This document shows positions 25,921 through 33,847 of a stretch of DNA of 64,000 bases, one piece after another (position 1 is the first letter of the stretch; the number at the start of each line of letters is the position of its first letter). The DNA lies in assembly GCA_016779585.1 (NCBI GenBank), contig JADHNI010000001.1, positions 1 to 64,000 of the forward strand. The letters run 5' to 3'. The notes under the pieces were generated by a model. It saw nothing but the letters and a program-made list of their open reading frames with translations. It ran no database searches and was not told the origin of the DNA. Source of the stretch: Pseudomonadales bacterium (GTDB lineage Bacteria > Pseudomonadota > Gammaproteobacteria > Pseudomonadales > Azotimanducaceae). The position numbers and the translations under genes were made by a program.

Positions 25921-26519
25921 TGATAGGCCATGTTACCGGCGAGACGAACTGTATCCAAAAACATCTCTCGAGTGAGGCGACCAGTCTGGGTGTTGTAACG
26001 GCTGCAGTGATAGGAATCGACAATCTTCAGGTCACTCAGTTGATGAACGGCGCCGTGACTGAAAGGAAAATCTGCCTGGCGTGCATCCAGGACTTTGATT
26101 ACCGCCTTATGTGCCACGCCACCAAGAACGAGAAGAGTTGCCTGCGGCAGCAACCGATGTGCGTTGAGCTCATCGACGAGGTAACGGGAACAGTTATTGA
26201 CCTCGCGCGCTGATGGCAGGTTCTTGACCGGCAGGCATTTCACGGCATTGGTTATCCTGACCCGTTCGGTGAGATTAAGGGCGTCCAGTACGTCATGCAG
26301 GAGATTGCCGGAGGCATCACCAACGAAGGGAATCCCGGTTTTATTGGCGCCATGCAGACCGGGCGCGAGCCCGACAATCAGCAGGCGAGCGTCATCGCGG
26401 CCATGGGCGGGTACAGGTTTGTTCCAGTAGTCGGGGTGTTTTTCCGAGAGACGCTTGAGCTGATTCACCAGTCTGCGGCAACGGCGGCAGTTTTCTGAAG
26501 GGTAACTTTCGGGATTCAC
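25917..26519 (-). CDS. Uracil-DNA glycosylase, family 5-like (UDGb)
   Basis: A 200-aa base-excision repair glycosylase. Motif 1 reads GLAPGLHGANKTGIPFVGD (residues ~50-68), the family 5 pattern, and motif 2 reads DSYHCSRYNTQTGRLT, close to the HPSPxNxNTGRLT of that family. N-terminal cysteines (CRRCRRLV) fit an iron-sulfur or metal site as in families 4 and 5. The start is GTG at 26519, which lies in the loop of a 7-bp hairpin. The gene lies between gacA and uvrC, which are directly adjacent in E. coli, and overlaps uvrC by four bases, so it is likely co-transcribed with it. Confidence 0.85.
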   Translation of the reverse strand: MNPESYPSENCRRCRRLVNQLKRLSEKHPDYWNKPVPAHGRDDARLLIVGLAPGLHGANKTGIPFVGDASGNLLHDVLDALNLTERVRITNAVKCLPVKNLPSAREVNNCSRYLVDELNAHRLLPQATLLVLGGVAHKAVIKVLDARQADFPFSHGAVHQLSDLKIVDSYHCSRYNTQTGRLTREMFLDTVRLAGNMAYQ

Positions 26520-26526
26520 CCCGAAA
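26507..26526 (-). promoter_or_regulatory. Hairpin placing the UDG start codon in its loop
   Basis: On the minus strand TTTCGGG and CCCGAAA form a perfect 7-bp stem, and the 6-base loop is GTGAAT, whose first three bases are the GTG start of the glycosylase gene. No T-run follows, so a terminator is less likely than an effect on translation initiation or RNA stability. Confidence 0.4.
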
Positions 26527-26555
26527 TTTTACAACATGTGCGTTTGCCGTGAGCG

Positions 26556-27203
26556 TCAGGCCGCAACCTCGGCATCAATGATGCCGTGTTTGATGGCGAG
26601 CTTGGTCAACCCGACGTCGTTTTTGAGGCCGAGTTTTTCAAATACCCGGTAACGATAACTGTTCACCGTCTTGGGGCTGAGCAACAGTTTCTCGGAAATT
26701 TCCTGGACCTTGTGCCCCATGATGACCATCAGCGTAATTTGCATTTCACGGGATGAGAGTTGATCGAAAGGTGAACTCTCTTCCTCAGAGAATGGGCGCA
26801 ATGCCAGTTGCTGGGCAATTTCGGCACTGATGTATCGCTGGCCGGAGTAAACCTTTCGAATTGCCAGCAACATTTCGTCCACATCGGCCTTCTTCGTCAG
26901 GTATCCCGATGCACCAACATTCAGCAGTTTTGATGGATAGGGTTCATCTTCATAGATGGTGACCGCAAGCACCTTCACATCAGGGTGTGCCCTGAGGCAG
27001 CGCCTTGTGGCTTCAAGACCACCTATACCCGGCATCTGGATATCCATAAGAACCACATCAGGTTTGTGCTGACGAACAAGTTCCACCGCTTCTTCCCCGC
27101 TGCCCGCATCTCCGACAATCTCAATGCCCGGTATGTCTTCCAGCAGTCGGCGGGTACCGATGCGTGCCAGCTGGTGGTCGTCCACCACGATGATTCTGAT
27201 CAC
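26556..27203 (-). CDS. gacA: GacA/UvrY-type response regulator
   Basis: A NarL/LuxR-type response regulator of 215 aa. The receiver (~1-120) has acidic pocket VVDDH, phosphoacceptor in VVLMDIQMPG, Thr in LAVTIY and Lys in LTKKA. The C-terminal LuxR HTH (~150-205) reads LSSREMQITLMVIMGHKVQEI then LSPKTVNSYRYRVFEKL. This sequence and its position upstream of uvrC and pgsA identify GacA/UvrY, partner of the GacS/BarA sensor kinase, which activates Csr/Rsm small RNAs. The partner kinase and small RNAs are not in this window. Uracil glycosylase separates it from uvrC. Confidence 0.93.
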   Translation of the reverse strand: MIRIIVVDDHQLARIGTRRLLEDIPGIEIVGDAGSGEEAVELVRQHKPDVVLMDIQMPGIGGLEATRRCLRAHPDVKVLAVTIYEDEPYPSKLLNVGASGYLTKKADVDEMLLAIRKVYSGQRYISAEIAQQLALRPFSEEESSPFDQLSSREMQITLMVIMGHKVQEISEKLLLSPKTVNSYRYRVFEKLGLKNDVGLTKLAIKHGIIDAEVAA

Positions 27204-27277
27204 GTTTATCTCCCGCAGTCCCTGCCTGATCTATTTTTGTTAACTGAAGAACAAGATAAACCCGGGCGGTTTCGATT

Positions 27278-27301
27278 GAAAGCCGGCAATATCCGGCTTT
27301 C
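27278..27301 (-). terminator. Inverted repeat between gcdH and gacA
   Basis: A perfect 9-bp inverted repeat, GAAAGCCGG and CCGGCTTTC, with a 6-base loop. It lies 39 bp after the gcdH stop and ~75 bp before the gacA start on the same strand. The T-run is poor, so this is either a weak terminator for gcdH or a regulatory element in the gacA leader. Confidence 0.45.
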
Positions 27302-27339
27302 CGTGACCGATAAATCATGCACGTGGCGTGCGAAAAAAC

Positions 27340-28515
27340 CTACCCGCCGGTAAACGCCTGCAGGCCAGTCTGTGCGCGGCCGAGGATCAGTGCATGAATG
27401 TCATGCGTACCCTCGTAGGTGTTTACGGTCTCAAGATTCATGACGTGGCGAATTACGTGATACTCATCAGAAATACCGTTGCCACCATGCATGTCGCGGG
27501 ACATGCGGGCAATGTCCAGTGCCTTGCCGCAATTGTTGCGCTTCATCAATGAAATGTTTTCCACCGGGCAATCATCGTCATCCATCATGCGGCCGATCCT
27601 GAGTGCTCCCTGCAGGCCAAGAGCGATTTCTGTCTGCATGTCTGCCAGTTTCTTCTGGATCAACTGGTTGGCGGCCAGGGCCCGGCCAAATTGCTTGCGT
27701 TCGAGGGTGTAGTTCAATGCCGCCTGCCAGCAAAACTCAGCAGCGCCCATCGCGCCCCAGGCAATGCCGTACCGGGCCTTGTTCAGGCAGCCGAATGGTC
27801 CGCCCAGGCCTTTAACATTGGGCAGCAGGTTTTCTTCGGGAATTTCACAGTCACTCAATACGATTTCACCCGTGACTGAGGCGCGCAGACTGAACTTGCC
27901 CTCAATCTTCGGTGTCTCGAAACCCGGTGTACCGCGTTCCACGACAAAGCCGCGAATCACGCCGTCCAGCTTGGCCCACACCACCGCCAGATCAGCAATC
28001 GGTGAATTGGTAATCCACATCTTGGCACCATTAAGCAGATACCCGCCGTCTGTCTTCTCGGCACGGGTAATCATGCTGCCGGGGTCAGAACCATGGTCCG
28101 GCTCAGTCAGGCCGAAACAGCCCACCCACTCGCCTGTCGCGAGCTTCGGCAGGTACTTTTCGCGTTGCTCCTCCGTGCCGTAGGTGTAGATCGGGTGCAT
28201 GACCAGTGAAGATTGCACGCTCATCGCCGAGCGGTAACCGGAATCGACCCGCTCTACCTCACGGGCAACCAGGCCATAAGACACGTAATTGACGTTGGAG
28301 CAGCCGTATTTTTCCGGCAAGGTTGGACCCAGCAGCCCCAACTCGCCCATCTCATTCATGATTTCCCGGTGAAAATGCTCATCCCGGTAGGCCTGCTGTA
28401 CCCGGCTCAGCAGTCTATCCTGGGCATAGGCCCTCGCTGAATCCCGGATCAATCGCTCATCCTCGGATAGCTGATCGTCCAGTTGGAAAGGGTCTTGCCA
28501 GTTAAAACTTCCCAT
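27340..28515 (-). CDS. gcdH: Glutaryl-CoA dehydrogenase
   Basis: FAD-dependent enzyme that oxidises and decarboxylates glutaryl-CoA to crotonyl-CoA in lysine and tryptophan breakdown; 391 aa. Features are the acyl-CoA dehydrogenase signatures [16 protein letters not shown] and the C-terminal [20 protein letters not shown], with the catalytic Glu in [20 protein letters not shown]. The decarboxylase Arg context [16 protein letters not shown] (residues ~93-108) favours GcdH over ordinary acyl-CoA dehydrogenases. It appears monocistronic here; its usual LysR regulator and CoA-transferase partner are not adjacent. Confidence 0.9.
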   Translation of the reverse strand: MGSFNWQDPFQLDDQLSEDERLIRDSARAYAQDRLLSRVQQAYRDEHFHREIMNEMGELGLLGPTLPEKYGCSNVNYVSYGLVAREVERVDSGYRSAMSVQSSLVMHPIYTYGTEEQREKYLPKLATGEWVGCFGLTEPDHGSDPGSMITRAEKTDGGYLLNGAKMWITNSPIADLAVVWAKLDGVIRGFVVERGTPGFETPKIEGKFSLRASVTGEIVLSDCEIPEENLLPNVKGLGGPFGCLNKARYGIAWGAMGAAEFCWQAALNYTLERKQFGRALAANQLIQKKLADMQTEIALGLQGALRIGRMMDDDDCPVENISLMKRNNCGKALDIARMSRDMHGGNGISDEYHVIRHVMNLETVNTYEGTHDIHALILGRAQTGLQAFTGG

Positions 28516-28700
28516 AGTGTCCTCTAGTCTCAGGGCTCAATTCGTTCGAAGCGGCGCATTATATAGGCTCCGGCGTACAGGTGCATGGACGTCGCCTACA
28601 CAAACAAGTTGTTAGAATGTTTCGAAATAAGCGCTCTATCCCGATGTTTATAAACACTTATTAGATAAATTTGGCGGTCTAATTCAGGCGGAGATCTGAA

Positions 28701-29011
28701 ATGGCGACAAGAGAGATCGGATCCTGGGTCATCTTCCCCCCTATGGTGTTCATACTCGTCAAACTCGTGCTACCGATGCCGCAATCGACGGCGCTGAATT
28801 GAAGCCTGCCATTCAGCTGATTAACCTGGTGTCCGCCGAAAAATTTGAGCCTGGGAACTATACAGATGAAGTCAGACACCATATGCTCAGGGTGATCGAG
28901 CAGAAGGTAAATGGCGAAGAGATCCTGGTCGCGCAGGAAGCCGCGTAGAAGAAACCCGCGTAAAAAGCCCCTGCCAAAAAAGCTCGAGCATCAAAAAAGT
29001 CCAGCAAATAG
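28701..29011 (+). pseudogene. Relic of a ku (NHEJ DNA-end-binding) gene
   Basis: ATG at 28701 opens a short frame (MATREIGSWVIF...FILVKL) resembling the Ku start, and ends early at a TGA. A second frame from about 28770 reads DGAELKPAIQLINLVSAEKF, then EPGNYTDEVRHHMLRVIEQK and VNGEEI. This fits the segment near the end of Ku (ELxMAxxLI...F.PexYxDEyRexvLelIexK). The tail KKPA-stop-KAPAKKARASKKSSK is a Lys/Ala-rich Ku-type tail with stops at 28946 (TAG) and after KKPA (TAA), each one base from a Lys codon. The central ~200 codons of Ku are absent. I infer a large internal deletion plus nonsense changes. Confidence 0.75.
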
Positions 29012-29032
29012 TAAGAGGTAGGCACTGGACCA

Positions 29033-29851
29033 ATGAAGGGTTACTCCACGCGTGATGTGGCGGAACTGCTGGAAATTTCGCCGGAAACCATCCGGGAAAT
29101 TGCCCGGGCAGGCATCCTCGAACCAAGCAGAACCGAAGGCAACCGGTATCGCTTCGACTTCCAGGACATTATTGTCCTGCGAACAGCGAAAGAGCTGATG
29201 GATGCGGGTGTTCGCCGTGCCCAGATTAACAATGCCCTGTTCAAGCTAAAAACCCGCCTGCCTTCCAATCGGCCGCTGACATCCCTGCGAATATCCGGCG
29301 ATGGCGGCAAGGTTGTGATCCGGGAGGAAGACCAGGTGTACGATCCTGATTCCGGGCAGATTCACTTTAATTTCGCGGTGGCAGACCTGGCCGGCACCGT
29401 GGCTCCGCTGGCACGCCAGGCGGCAGAAGAAGCGGAAGGCAGCGATCAGCTGTCATCGGACGACTGGTTTGACCTGGGTGTCGATCTCGAGGCCGTGTCT
29501 CCCGAAGATGCACCGGCTGCCTACCTCCGGGCCCTGGAACTGGACCCCTATCATTCAGATGCCCACGTTAACCTTGGTCGATTACTTCAGGAAGCAGGTG
29601 AATACGAGGCCGCGGAAGGTCATTACAACCAGGCACTGGATGCAGAACCGGACAATGTGCTCGCCGCGTTTAACATGGGAACACTGTTTGAAGACATGGG
29701 CCGTGTGCAGGATGCGATAGCGGCTTACAAGCGAGCAACCAACCTGGCTGATGCTCACTACAACCTGTCCAGGTTATACGAACTCGTGGGTGAACACGCT
29801 GAAGCGCTCAAGCATCTGAAGACATATCGGAGCCTGATCGATCCCGGTTAG
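29033..29851 (+). CDS. MerR-type HTH / TPR fusion protein
   Basis: A 272-aa protein. The N-terminus (~1-75) is a MerR-like winged helix: YSTRDVAELLEISPETIREIARAGILEP (in parts), then NRYRFDFQDIIVLRTAKELMDAG. A linker with acidic stretches follows, then TPR units from ~155: AYLRALELDPYHSDAHVNLG, EYEAAEGHYNQALDAEPDNV, RVQDAIAAYKRATNLADAHY. No effector cysteines typical of metal-sensing MerR proteins are visible. It starts 21 bp after the ku relic on the same strand, suggesting the two once formed a unit. DNA target and partner are unknown. Confidence 0.75.
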   Translation: MKGYSTRDVAELLEISPETIREIARAGILEPSRTEGNRYRFDFQDIIVLRTAKELMDAGVRRAQINNALFKLKTRLPSNRPLTSLRISGDGGKVVIREEDQVYDPDSGQIHFNFAVADLAGTVAPLARQAAEEAEGSDQLSSDDWFDLGVDLEAVSPEDAPAAYLRALELDPYHSDAHVNLGRLLQEAGEYEAAEGHYNQALDAEPDNVLAAFNMGTLFEDMGRVQDAIAAYKRATNLADAHYNLSRLYELVGEHAEALKHLKTYRSLIDPG

Positions 29852-29868
29852 TACTAAAATTGTAGTAC
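29851..29868 (+). terminator. Weak hairpin after MerR-TPR gene
   Basis: GTACTA and TAGTAC form a 6-bp inverted repeat with a 6-base loop (AAATTG), starting at the last base of the MerR-TPR stop codon. AT-rich and without a T-run; termination is possible but weakly supported. Confidence 0.25.
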
Positions 29869-29920
29869 CGGTTTAGTAGCACACCGGGCCTGATGGTCCG
29901 AATCAAGGAAGATTTCATCC

Positions 29921-30274
29921 ATGGAGCAGAGAAAAGAAACGAGAATCGACTATAACGTTCGTTTTTTCGTCCACGTTCACGAATCAGAAACCGAACCCGA
30001 GATGGTGGGCATGTCGCTTGAGTGTGAGGCCATTGATTTCTCTGCCCACGGCCTGCAGTTTTCAACCAACTCAGAACTGACGGCAGGCACTTTGGTCAAC
30101 ATTAATATCGGCGTCGGTGAACCCTTCGCCATGTACACGTTGCGGGGCCAGGTCCGCTGGGTGAGGCCCAAGGAAGAAGCGGTTTACATGGGCATCCTGC
30201 TGGTTCCTACTGACGACACCGACCTTGAGCGGTGGCTTGAGAATTTCGAGCAGCTGCAGCCGCGCGAAGCGTAA
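29921..30274 (+). CDS. PilZ domain protein (second copy)
   Basis: A 117-aa protein that is almost entirely PilZ domain: RKETR (RxxxR) at residues 4-8 and DFSAHG (DxSxxG) at about 44-49, followed by VNINIGVGEP, RGQVRWVRPKEE and YMGILLVP. It lacks the N-terminal extension of the PilZ protein at 2814-3248 but shares the CxAIDxSAHG core with it, so the two are probably paralogues. c-di-GMP binding is expected from the motifs. It lies 69 bp after the MerR-TPR gene and converges on the M28 pseudogene. Confidence 0.85.
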   Translation: MEQRKETRIDYNVRFFVHVHESETEPEMVGMSLECEAIDFSAHGLQFSTNSELTAGTLVNINIGVGEPFAMYTLRGQVRWVRPKEEAVYMGILLVPTDDTDLERWLENFEQLQPREA

Positions 30275-30283
30275 CCTCCTCCT

Positions 30284-31081
30284 TCAGAGCCGATCGATCT
30301 CGATAATGGCATTCAGAATCGTCACGTAGGCTTCCTGCAACAACTCTTCATCGACAAGTTCCCGGTTATCTGCAGGACCATGCAGGCTCACCAATAAAGC
30401 TTCATTCAGGGCATGGAAAGCCAGCACATTTGCGCCATTTTCACGAAATGGCTGCCAGTCACCGGTAATGTCCCTGAGGTAAGTTTCCTGCAGACTCACA
30501 CCCAGGCTGGTAGCGGCACCGCGCGCGATGCACTGTAGACCGGGGGCGCTTTTGGATTCTACCTTCAGTGGTGCTGTACCGAGGGTGTCCAGGTTGATCA
30601 TGGTTACCGGCAGTAATTCTTGTTCGACATAGACCCGGGCGCCCCGAAGGTCTTTCTCTTACCTGGAAAACAGGACAAAGCGCATCGTGTGGCCGGGGTT
30701 GTTCAGCATGAAGTAATGAGCAAGTGATACAATGGATGCCACGCCAGTCCAGTTATCCGCGATGCCATTCGAGACCCCATATTTGTCGTGATGAGCGCCC
30801 ACCAGGATAGGGGACTCACGCTGGCCGTTGATCTCGCAGATGAGATTATGGCCGTACTGCTCTGATACAAACTGCCGTTCAAGACGATCGCAGCCCACCG
30901 CCTCAAGCAGCCGCAGCGCCCTTGCTTCCCGTTGCCGGTTGGCAAACGGCACATCGTCTAGCATCGACAGATGCAACTCGCTGACGACCGGCTGAATGTC
31001 TCGTGGCGGTTCACAGGGAGGAACACTGCTGCACCCTGCGAGCAGGCAGAGGCTAATGAATAACAGGCTTGGATGTTTCAA
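30284..31081 (-). pseudogene. M28-family lipoprotein peptidase with nonsense codon
   Basis: The N-terminal part (from ATG 31081) has a lipoprotein signal (FISLCLLAGCSSVPP) and M28 metal-binding elements: VGAHHDKYG and IADNWTGVASIVSLAHYF. It runs into TAA at 30659-30661 exactly after FVLFSR. The same frame continues EKDLRGARVYVEQ, then MINLDTLGTAPLK to the normal end at 30284. Aligned with the family pattern F...EExGLxGS, the stop replaces the first Glu, the catalytic base; GAA to TAA is one substitution. No indel is needed. The product is very probably inactive. Its start overlaps the DUF3301 gene by 29 bases. Confidence 0.85.
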
Positions 31082-31367
31082 GGGCTGATCTCAGCAGGCG
31101 ATTGCCCAGCAGGACAAGGCGACCCTGGTAACGGTTTACACCATCAATGGAGTAGTCAAACCGGTATTCCCGCCATAACCGCCAGCCGTCGTTGTGATCG
31201 CGGCTGGCTGACAGCCGGATCTGCTGCACGGTCTGGTCGAGGAGTTGCACGCCCTCCTTACTGCACTCACGCCGGGCAAAAAAAAGTGCCATGGCCTTGG
31301 CCTGGTTTGAGTCATACCAGAAGTAAACGCCGGCACAGAGGCAACCCAGAGCGAAAAGTGTTTCCAA
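31053..31367 (-). CDS. DUF3301 family protein
   Basis: A 104-aa protein with an N-terminal hydrophobic segment (LFALGCLCAGVYFWYDS) and the DUF3301 pattern AMALFFARRECSKEGVQLLDQTV, then WRLWREYRFDYSIDG and RYQGRLVLLGNRLL. The family is found mainly in gammaproteobacteria and has no known function. Start is TTG at 31367 (MET-LFALG), seven bases after the stop of the 152-aa membrane protein gene. The three genes 31833-30284 are closely spaced on one strand and could be one transcript. Confidence 0.75.
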   Translation of the reverse strand: METLFALGCLCAGVYFWYDSNQAKAMALFFARRECSKEGVQLLDQTVQQIRLSASRDHNDGWRLWREYRFDYSIDGVNRYQGRLVLLGNRLLRSALETSKPVIH

Positions 31368-31374
31368 TCAGAAG

Positions 31375-31833
31375 CTATACAGGAGCGCTGGAGGCATCAG
31401 CCACGGCTTCCCGTTTCACAGTCACCCAGTGGAAGACGAAACCACCTATTCCTCCTGCGATTCCCTGCGCAAGCAGCCCGGTGATTTCGCGGGTCGGAGC
31501 GATACCGGATACACCGAGCGCAGCCTTGGCGAGCACATGAAGCGCAATCATGCCGACGAACCCGGCGGAAACGTAACCAACCATCCTGAGGTGCGGGACA
31601 AAGCGGATAATGGCTGCCGCAACACTGAGGCCAATCGCCAGACCGATGGCAACCAGCGGCAGATAAACGTCGTACATATGGGTCACGTCGTGAATCAGGG
31701 CGTCGATTCTCTGCGCGAAGGTTACTTCGTAGCCGAGACTCACTACCGTTGCGATGTTTCCCTGGCTGACGAACGCAGCACCAAATATATAGGCTGCCAC
31801 CACGGCGGCGATGAATCCTGCAATTACCTTCAT
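31375..31833 (-). CDS. Hypothetical four-helix membrane protein
   Basis: A 152-aa protein with about four membrane segments: IAGFIAAVVAAYIFGAAFV, YLPLVAIGLAIGLSVAAAII, MVGYVSAGFVGMIALHVLAK and LLAQGIAGGIGGFVFHWV. No family is recognised and no catalytic motif is seen. It is probably in the inner membrane. The gene diverges from the PQQ sugar dehydrogenase gene and leads the DUF3301/M28 group. Confidence 0.6.
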   Translation of the reverse strand: MKVIAGFIAAVVAAYIFGAAFVSQGNIATVVSLGYEVTFAQRIDALIHDVTHMYDVYLPLVAIGLAIGLSVAAAIIRFVPHLRMVGYVSAGFVGMIALHVLAKAALGVSGIAPTREITGLLAQGIAGGIGGFVFHWVTVKREAVADASSAPV

Positions 31834-31902
31834 AACGGGTCGTATCTCATATTCTGCTTAGCCGTATAATAGAATCTATATACCTTAAGCTTAAGTCGAA
31901 TC

Positions 31903-32982
31903 ATGAAAAAACTTTTCTCCCTATTCACCTCATTGTTCATGGCTGGTGTTGTCAATGCAGCAGACTACCAGATCGAGACCGTCGCGGAGGGCTTCGAACT
32001 GCCCTGGTCGATCGATTTCCTGCCGGACGGTGGTTACCTGGTAACCACTCGACCAGGAGAGATTTATCGACTTTCTCCGGATGGTGAAAAGGGCGAGCCT
32101 TTGGAAGGGACACCCGCCACGTATTTCGCTGGCCAGGGCGGTTACTTTGACATCGTCCTCCATCCCGATTTCGGGGAGAACGATACTGTCTACCTTGCCT
32201 ACGCGGGTGGCACCCCGGAAGCAAATGGTACGACGATTACACGTGCAATACTTGCAGAGTCCGGATTCGTCGATGCAGAGGTCATTTTCACGGCTTCGCC
32301 CACCAAGGACACTCCCCTTCACTATGGCGGCAAGATGCTTTTCCTGCCGGACGGCACACTGATGGTAACTACTGGCGACGGCTTCCAGTACCGCGAGGCA
32401 CCGCTGGATAAGTCCAGTCACCTGGGCAAGGTCATCCGCATCAACGATGACGGCTCGACACCTGAAGGAAATCCTTTCTCAGGCGAAGACGGAGACCCAC
32501 TGGTTTTCTCGTATGGCCATCGCAATCCACAGGGTCTGGCGATCGATTCCGAGACCGGAGACGTCTACCTGCATGAACATGGGCCCAAGGGTGGCGATGA
32601 GGTCAACCTGATTTCTGCCGGCGCAAATTACGGTTGGCCGGCTGTGACTTATGGTGACAATTACACAGGGGCCTACGTCTCTCCGTTAAAGCAGTACCCG
32701 GGTGTGACTGATCCATTGCACTATTGGGTACCCAGCGTCGCTCCTTCCGGGCTCGCGGTTTACCGTGGCGAGATGTTTCCTGAATGGCAAGGAGATCTGC
32801 TGGTCGGTGCGCTTGTCGACAAGGAGGTCCGTCTGCTGGAAATGGACAAGGGTGAGGTCGTGAACGAGATGCCCCTGTTTTCCGAAATCGACCAGCGCAT
32901 ACGTGATGTTCGGGTCGGTCCTGAGGGTCAGGTCTACCTGTTGACTGATGAAGGTCGGATTTTGAGAGTCACAGCCAAGTAG
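31903..32982 (+). CDS. PQQ-dependent soluble aldose dehydrogenase (YliI-like)
   Basis: A 359-aa periplasmic six-bladed beta-propeller. Signal peptide MKKLFSLFTSLFMAGVVNA precedes ADYQIETVAEG. Conserved propeller and active-site segments are LPWSIDFLPDG, TRPGEIYRL, LHYGGKMLF, FSYGHRNPQGLAID, HEHGPKGGDEVNL (catalytic His and Ca-binding region) and GANYGWPAVTYG. Relatives oxidise aldose sugars with PQQ, but no PQQ biosynthesis genes occur in the window. A 12-bp palindrome CTTAAGCTTAAG lies at 31884-31895, close to the ATG, and a TATAAT at 31865-31870 without a matching -35. Confidence 0.85.
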   Translation: MKKLFSLFTSLFMAGVVNAADYQIETVAEGFELPWSIDFLPDGGYLVTTRPGEIYRLSPDGEKGEPLEGTPATYFAGQGGYFDIVLHPDFGENDTVYLAYAGGTPEANGTTITRAILAESGFVDAEVIFTASPTKDTPLHYGGKMLFLPDGTLMVTTGDGFQYREAPLDKSSHLGKVIRINDDGSTPEGNPFSGEDGDPLVFSYGHRNPQGLAIDSETGDVYLHEHGPKGGDEVNLISAGANYGWPAVTYGDNYTGAYVSPLKQYPGVTDPLHYWVPSVAPSGLAVYRGEMFPEWQGDLLVGALVDKEVRLLEMDKGEVVNEMPLFSEIDQRIRDVRVGPEGQVYLLTDEGRILRVTAK

Positions 32983-33003
32983 ACACTTTTTGGGGGGCAT
33001 GGT

Positions 33004-33735
33004 TTGTTTAAGCAATGGCTGACAAGCACCCTGGTCGGTTACCTGACCAAGGAGGTCGATCAACCCGATGCCGTCAGGGGGCTGGGGTACAGTTGGCAAG
33101 CAGAGGTCAAACCAGGTGACATCCTGCTGGTTGAGGGTCGTTCACGTATCAGCACAGCCATCAAGTACCTGACCCAGTCCACCTGGTCGCACTCTGCACT
33201 GGTTATCAACAGCGAACCGGGTGAGGTGATCGAGGCGGATGTAAAAAATGGTGTAGGTATCCAATCATTTTCCAAGTATGAGAACTTCAATGCCCGCATC
33301 TGTCGGCCAATTGGTCTTAGTGAGGAAGAAATTCAGCAGGTGCTGGATTTCGCGATACAGCACATTGGCGTCAGCTATGATGTCAAAAACCTGGTTGACC
33401 TTGCCCGGTACCTGATTCCGACACCCCCGGTGCCTGTGAGATACCGTCGTCAAATGCTGACACTTGGCAGCGGCGATCCCACGGAAAAACTGATTTGCTC
33501 TGCACTGATTGCGCGCGCTTTCCAGAGCGTGCGTTACCCGATCATGCCGACACAGTGGTGGTCAGAAGAAGGTGACATCATCTCACAGGTAAGGCATTAC
33601 TCGGTGTTTGTACCCAGGGATTTTGACCTGTCGCCCTACTTCGACATCATCAAGCCAACAGTAACCCACGGGTTTGATCATCGGGCGATGATCTGGAGCA
33701 GCGAGGAAGAAGCTGGCGGAGGGGGTGGGATTTGA
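33004..33735 (+). CDS. YiiX/YaeF-like permuted papain-fold hydrolase
   Basis: A 243-aa protein resembling the C92 group of permuted NlpC/P60 enzymes. A probable catalytic His is in STWSHSALVIN (residue ~63) and a probable catalytic Cys in KLICSALIARAF (~165). GDILLVEGRSRIS and IEADVKNGVGI are typical surrounding segments. Substrate is unknown; relatives act on peptidoglycan peptides or acyl groups. It starts with TTG at 33004 behind a G-run, 21 bp after the sugar dehydrogenase gene. The last seven codons (AGGGGGI and stop) run into the tRNA-Ser gene on the other strand, so the C-terminus may be longer than the ancestral one. Confidence 0.7.
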   Translation: MFKQWLTSTLVGYLTKEVDQPDAVRGLGYSWQAEVKPGDILLVEGRSRISTAIKYLTQSTWSHSALVINSEPGEVIEADVKNGVGIQSFSKYENFNARICRPIGLSEEEIQQVLDFAIQHIGVSYDVKNLVDLARYLIPTPPVPVRYRRQMLTLGSGDPTEKLICSALIARAFQSVRYPIMPTQWWSEEGDIISQVRHYSVFVPRDFDLSPYFDIIKPTVTHGFDHRAMIWSSEEEAGGGGGI

Positions 33736-33801
33736 ACCCACGATGCCTCTCGACATGCCGGTTTTCAAGACCGGTGCATTCGACCACTCTGCCACCCCTC
33801 C
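33714..33801 (-). tRNA. tRNA-Ser (UGA)
   Basis: An 88-nt class II tRNA with encoded CCA. Acceptor GGAGGGG pairs with CCCCTCC, discriminator G as expected for Ser. Anticodon stem CCGGT/ACCGG with loop CTTGAAA gives UGA. Long variable arm and T-arm GTGGG-TTCAAAT-CCCAC are present. Its linkage to yccA is also found in E. coli (serT). Its 3' end overlaps the end of the YiiX-like gene by 22 bp. Confidence 0.97.
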
Positions 33802-33847
33802 GAAGAAGGTGCGAAATATACGCGATTCACAGATAGGCATCAATGAC

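Noticed and set aside
28679-28882. 67-aa minus-strand ORF at the ku relic
   Set aside because: It has no start signal or recognisable pattern, while the plus strand shows clear Ku-like segments in order.
22499-31081. Reassigned stop codons (TAG/TAA read as amino acids)
   Set aside because: TAG and TAA end most intact genes in the window, including pyk, serS-type and sirtuin genes, so nonsense mutation is the simpler explanation.
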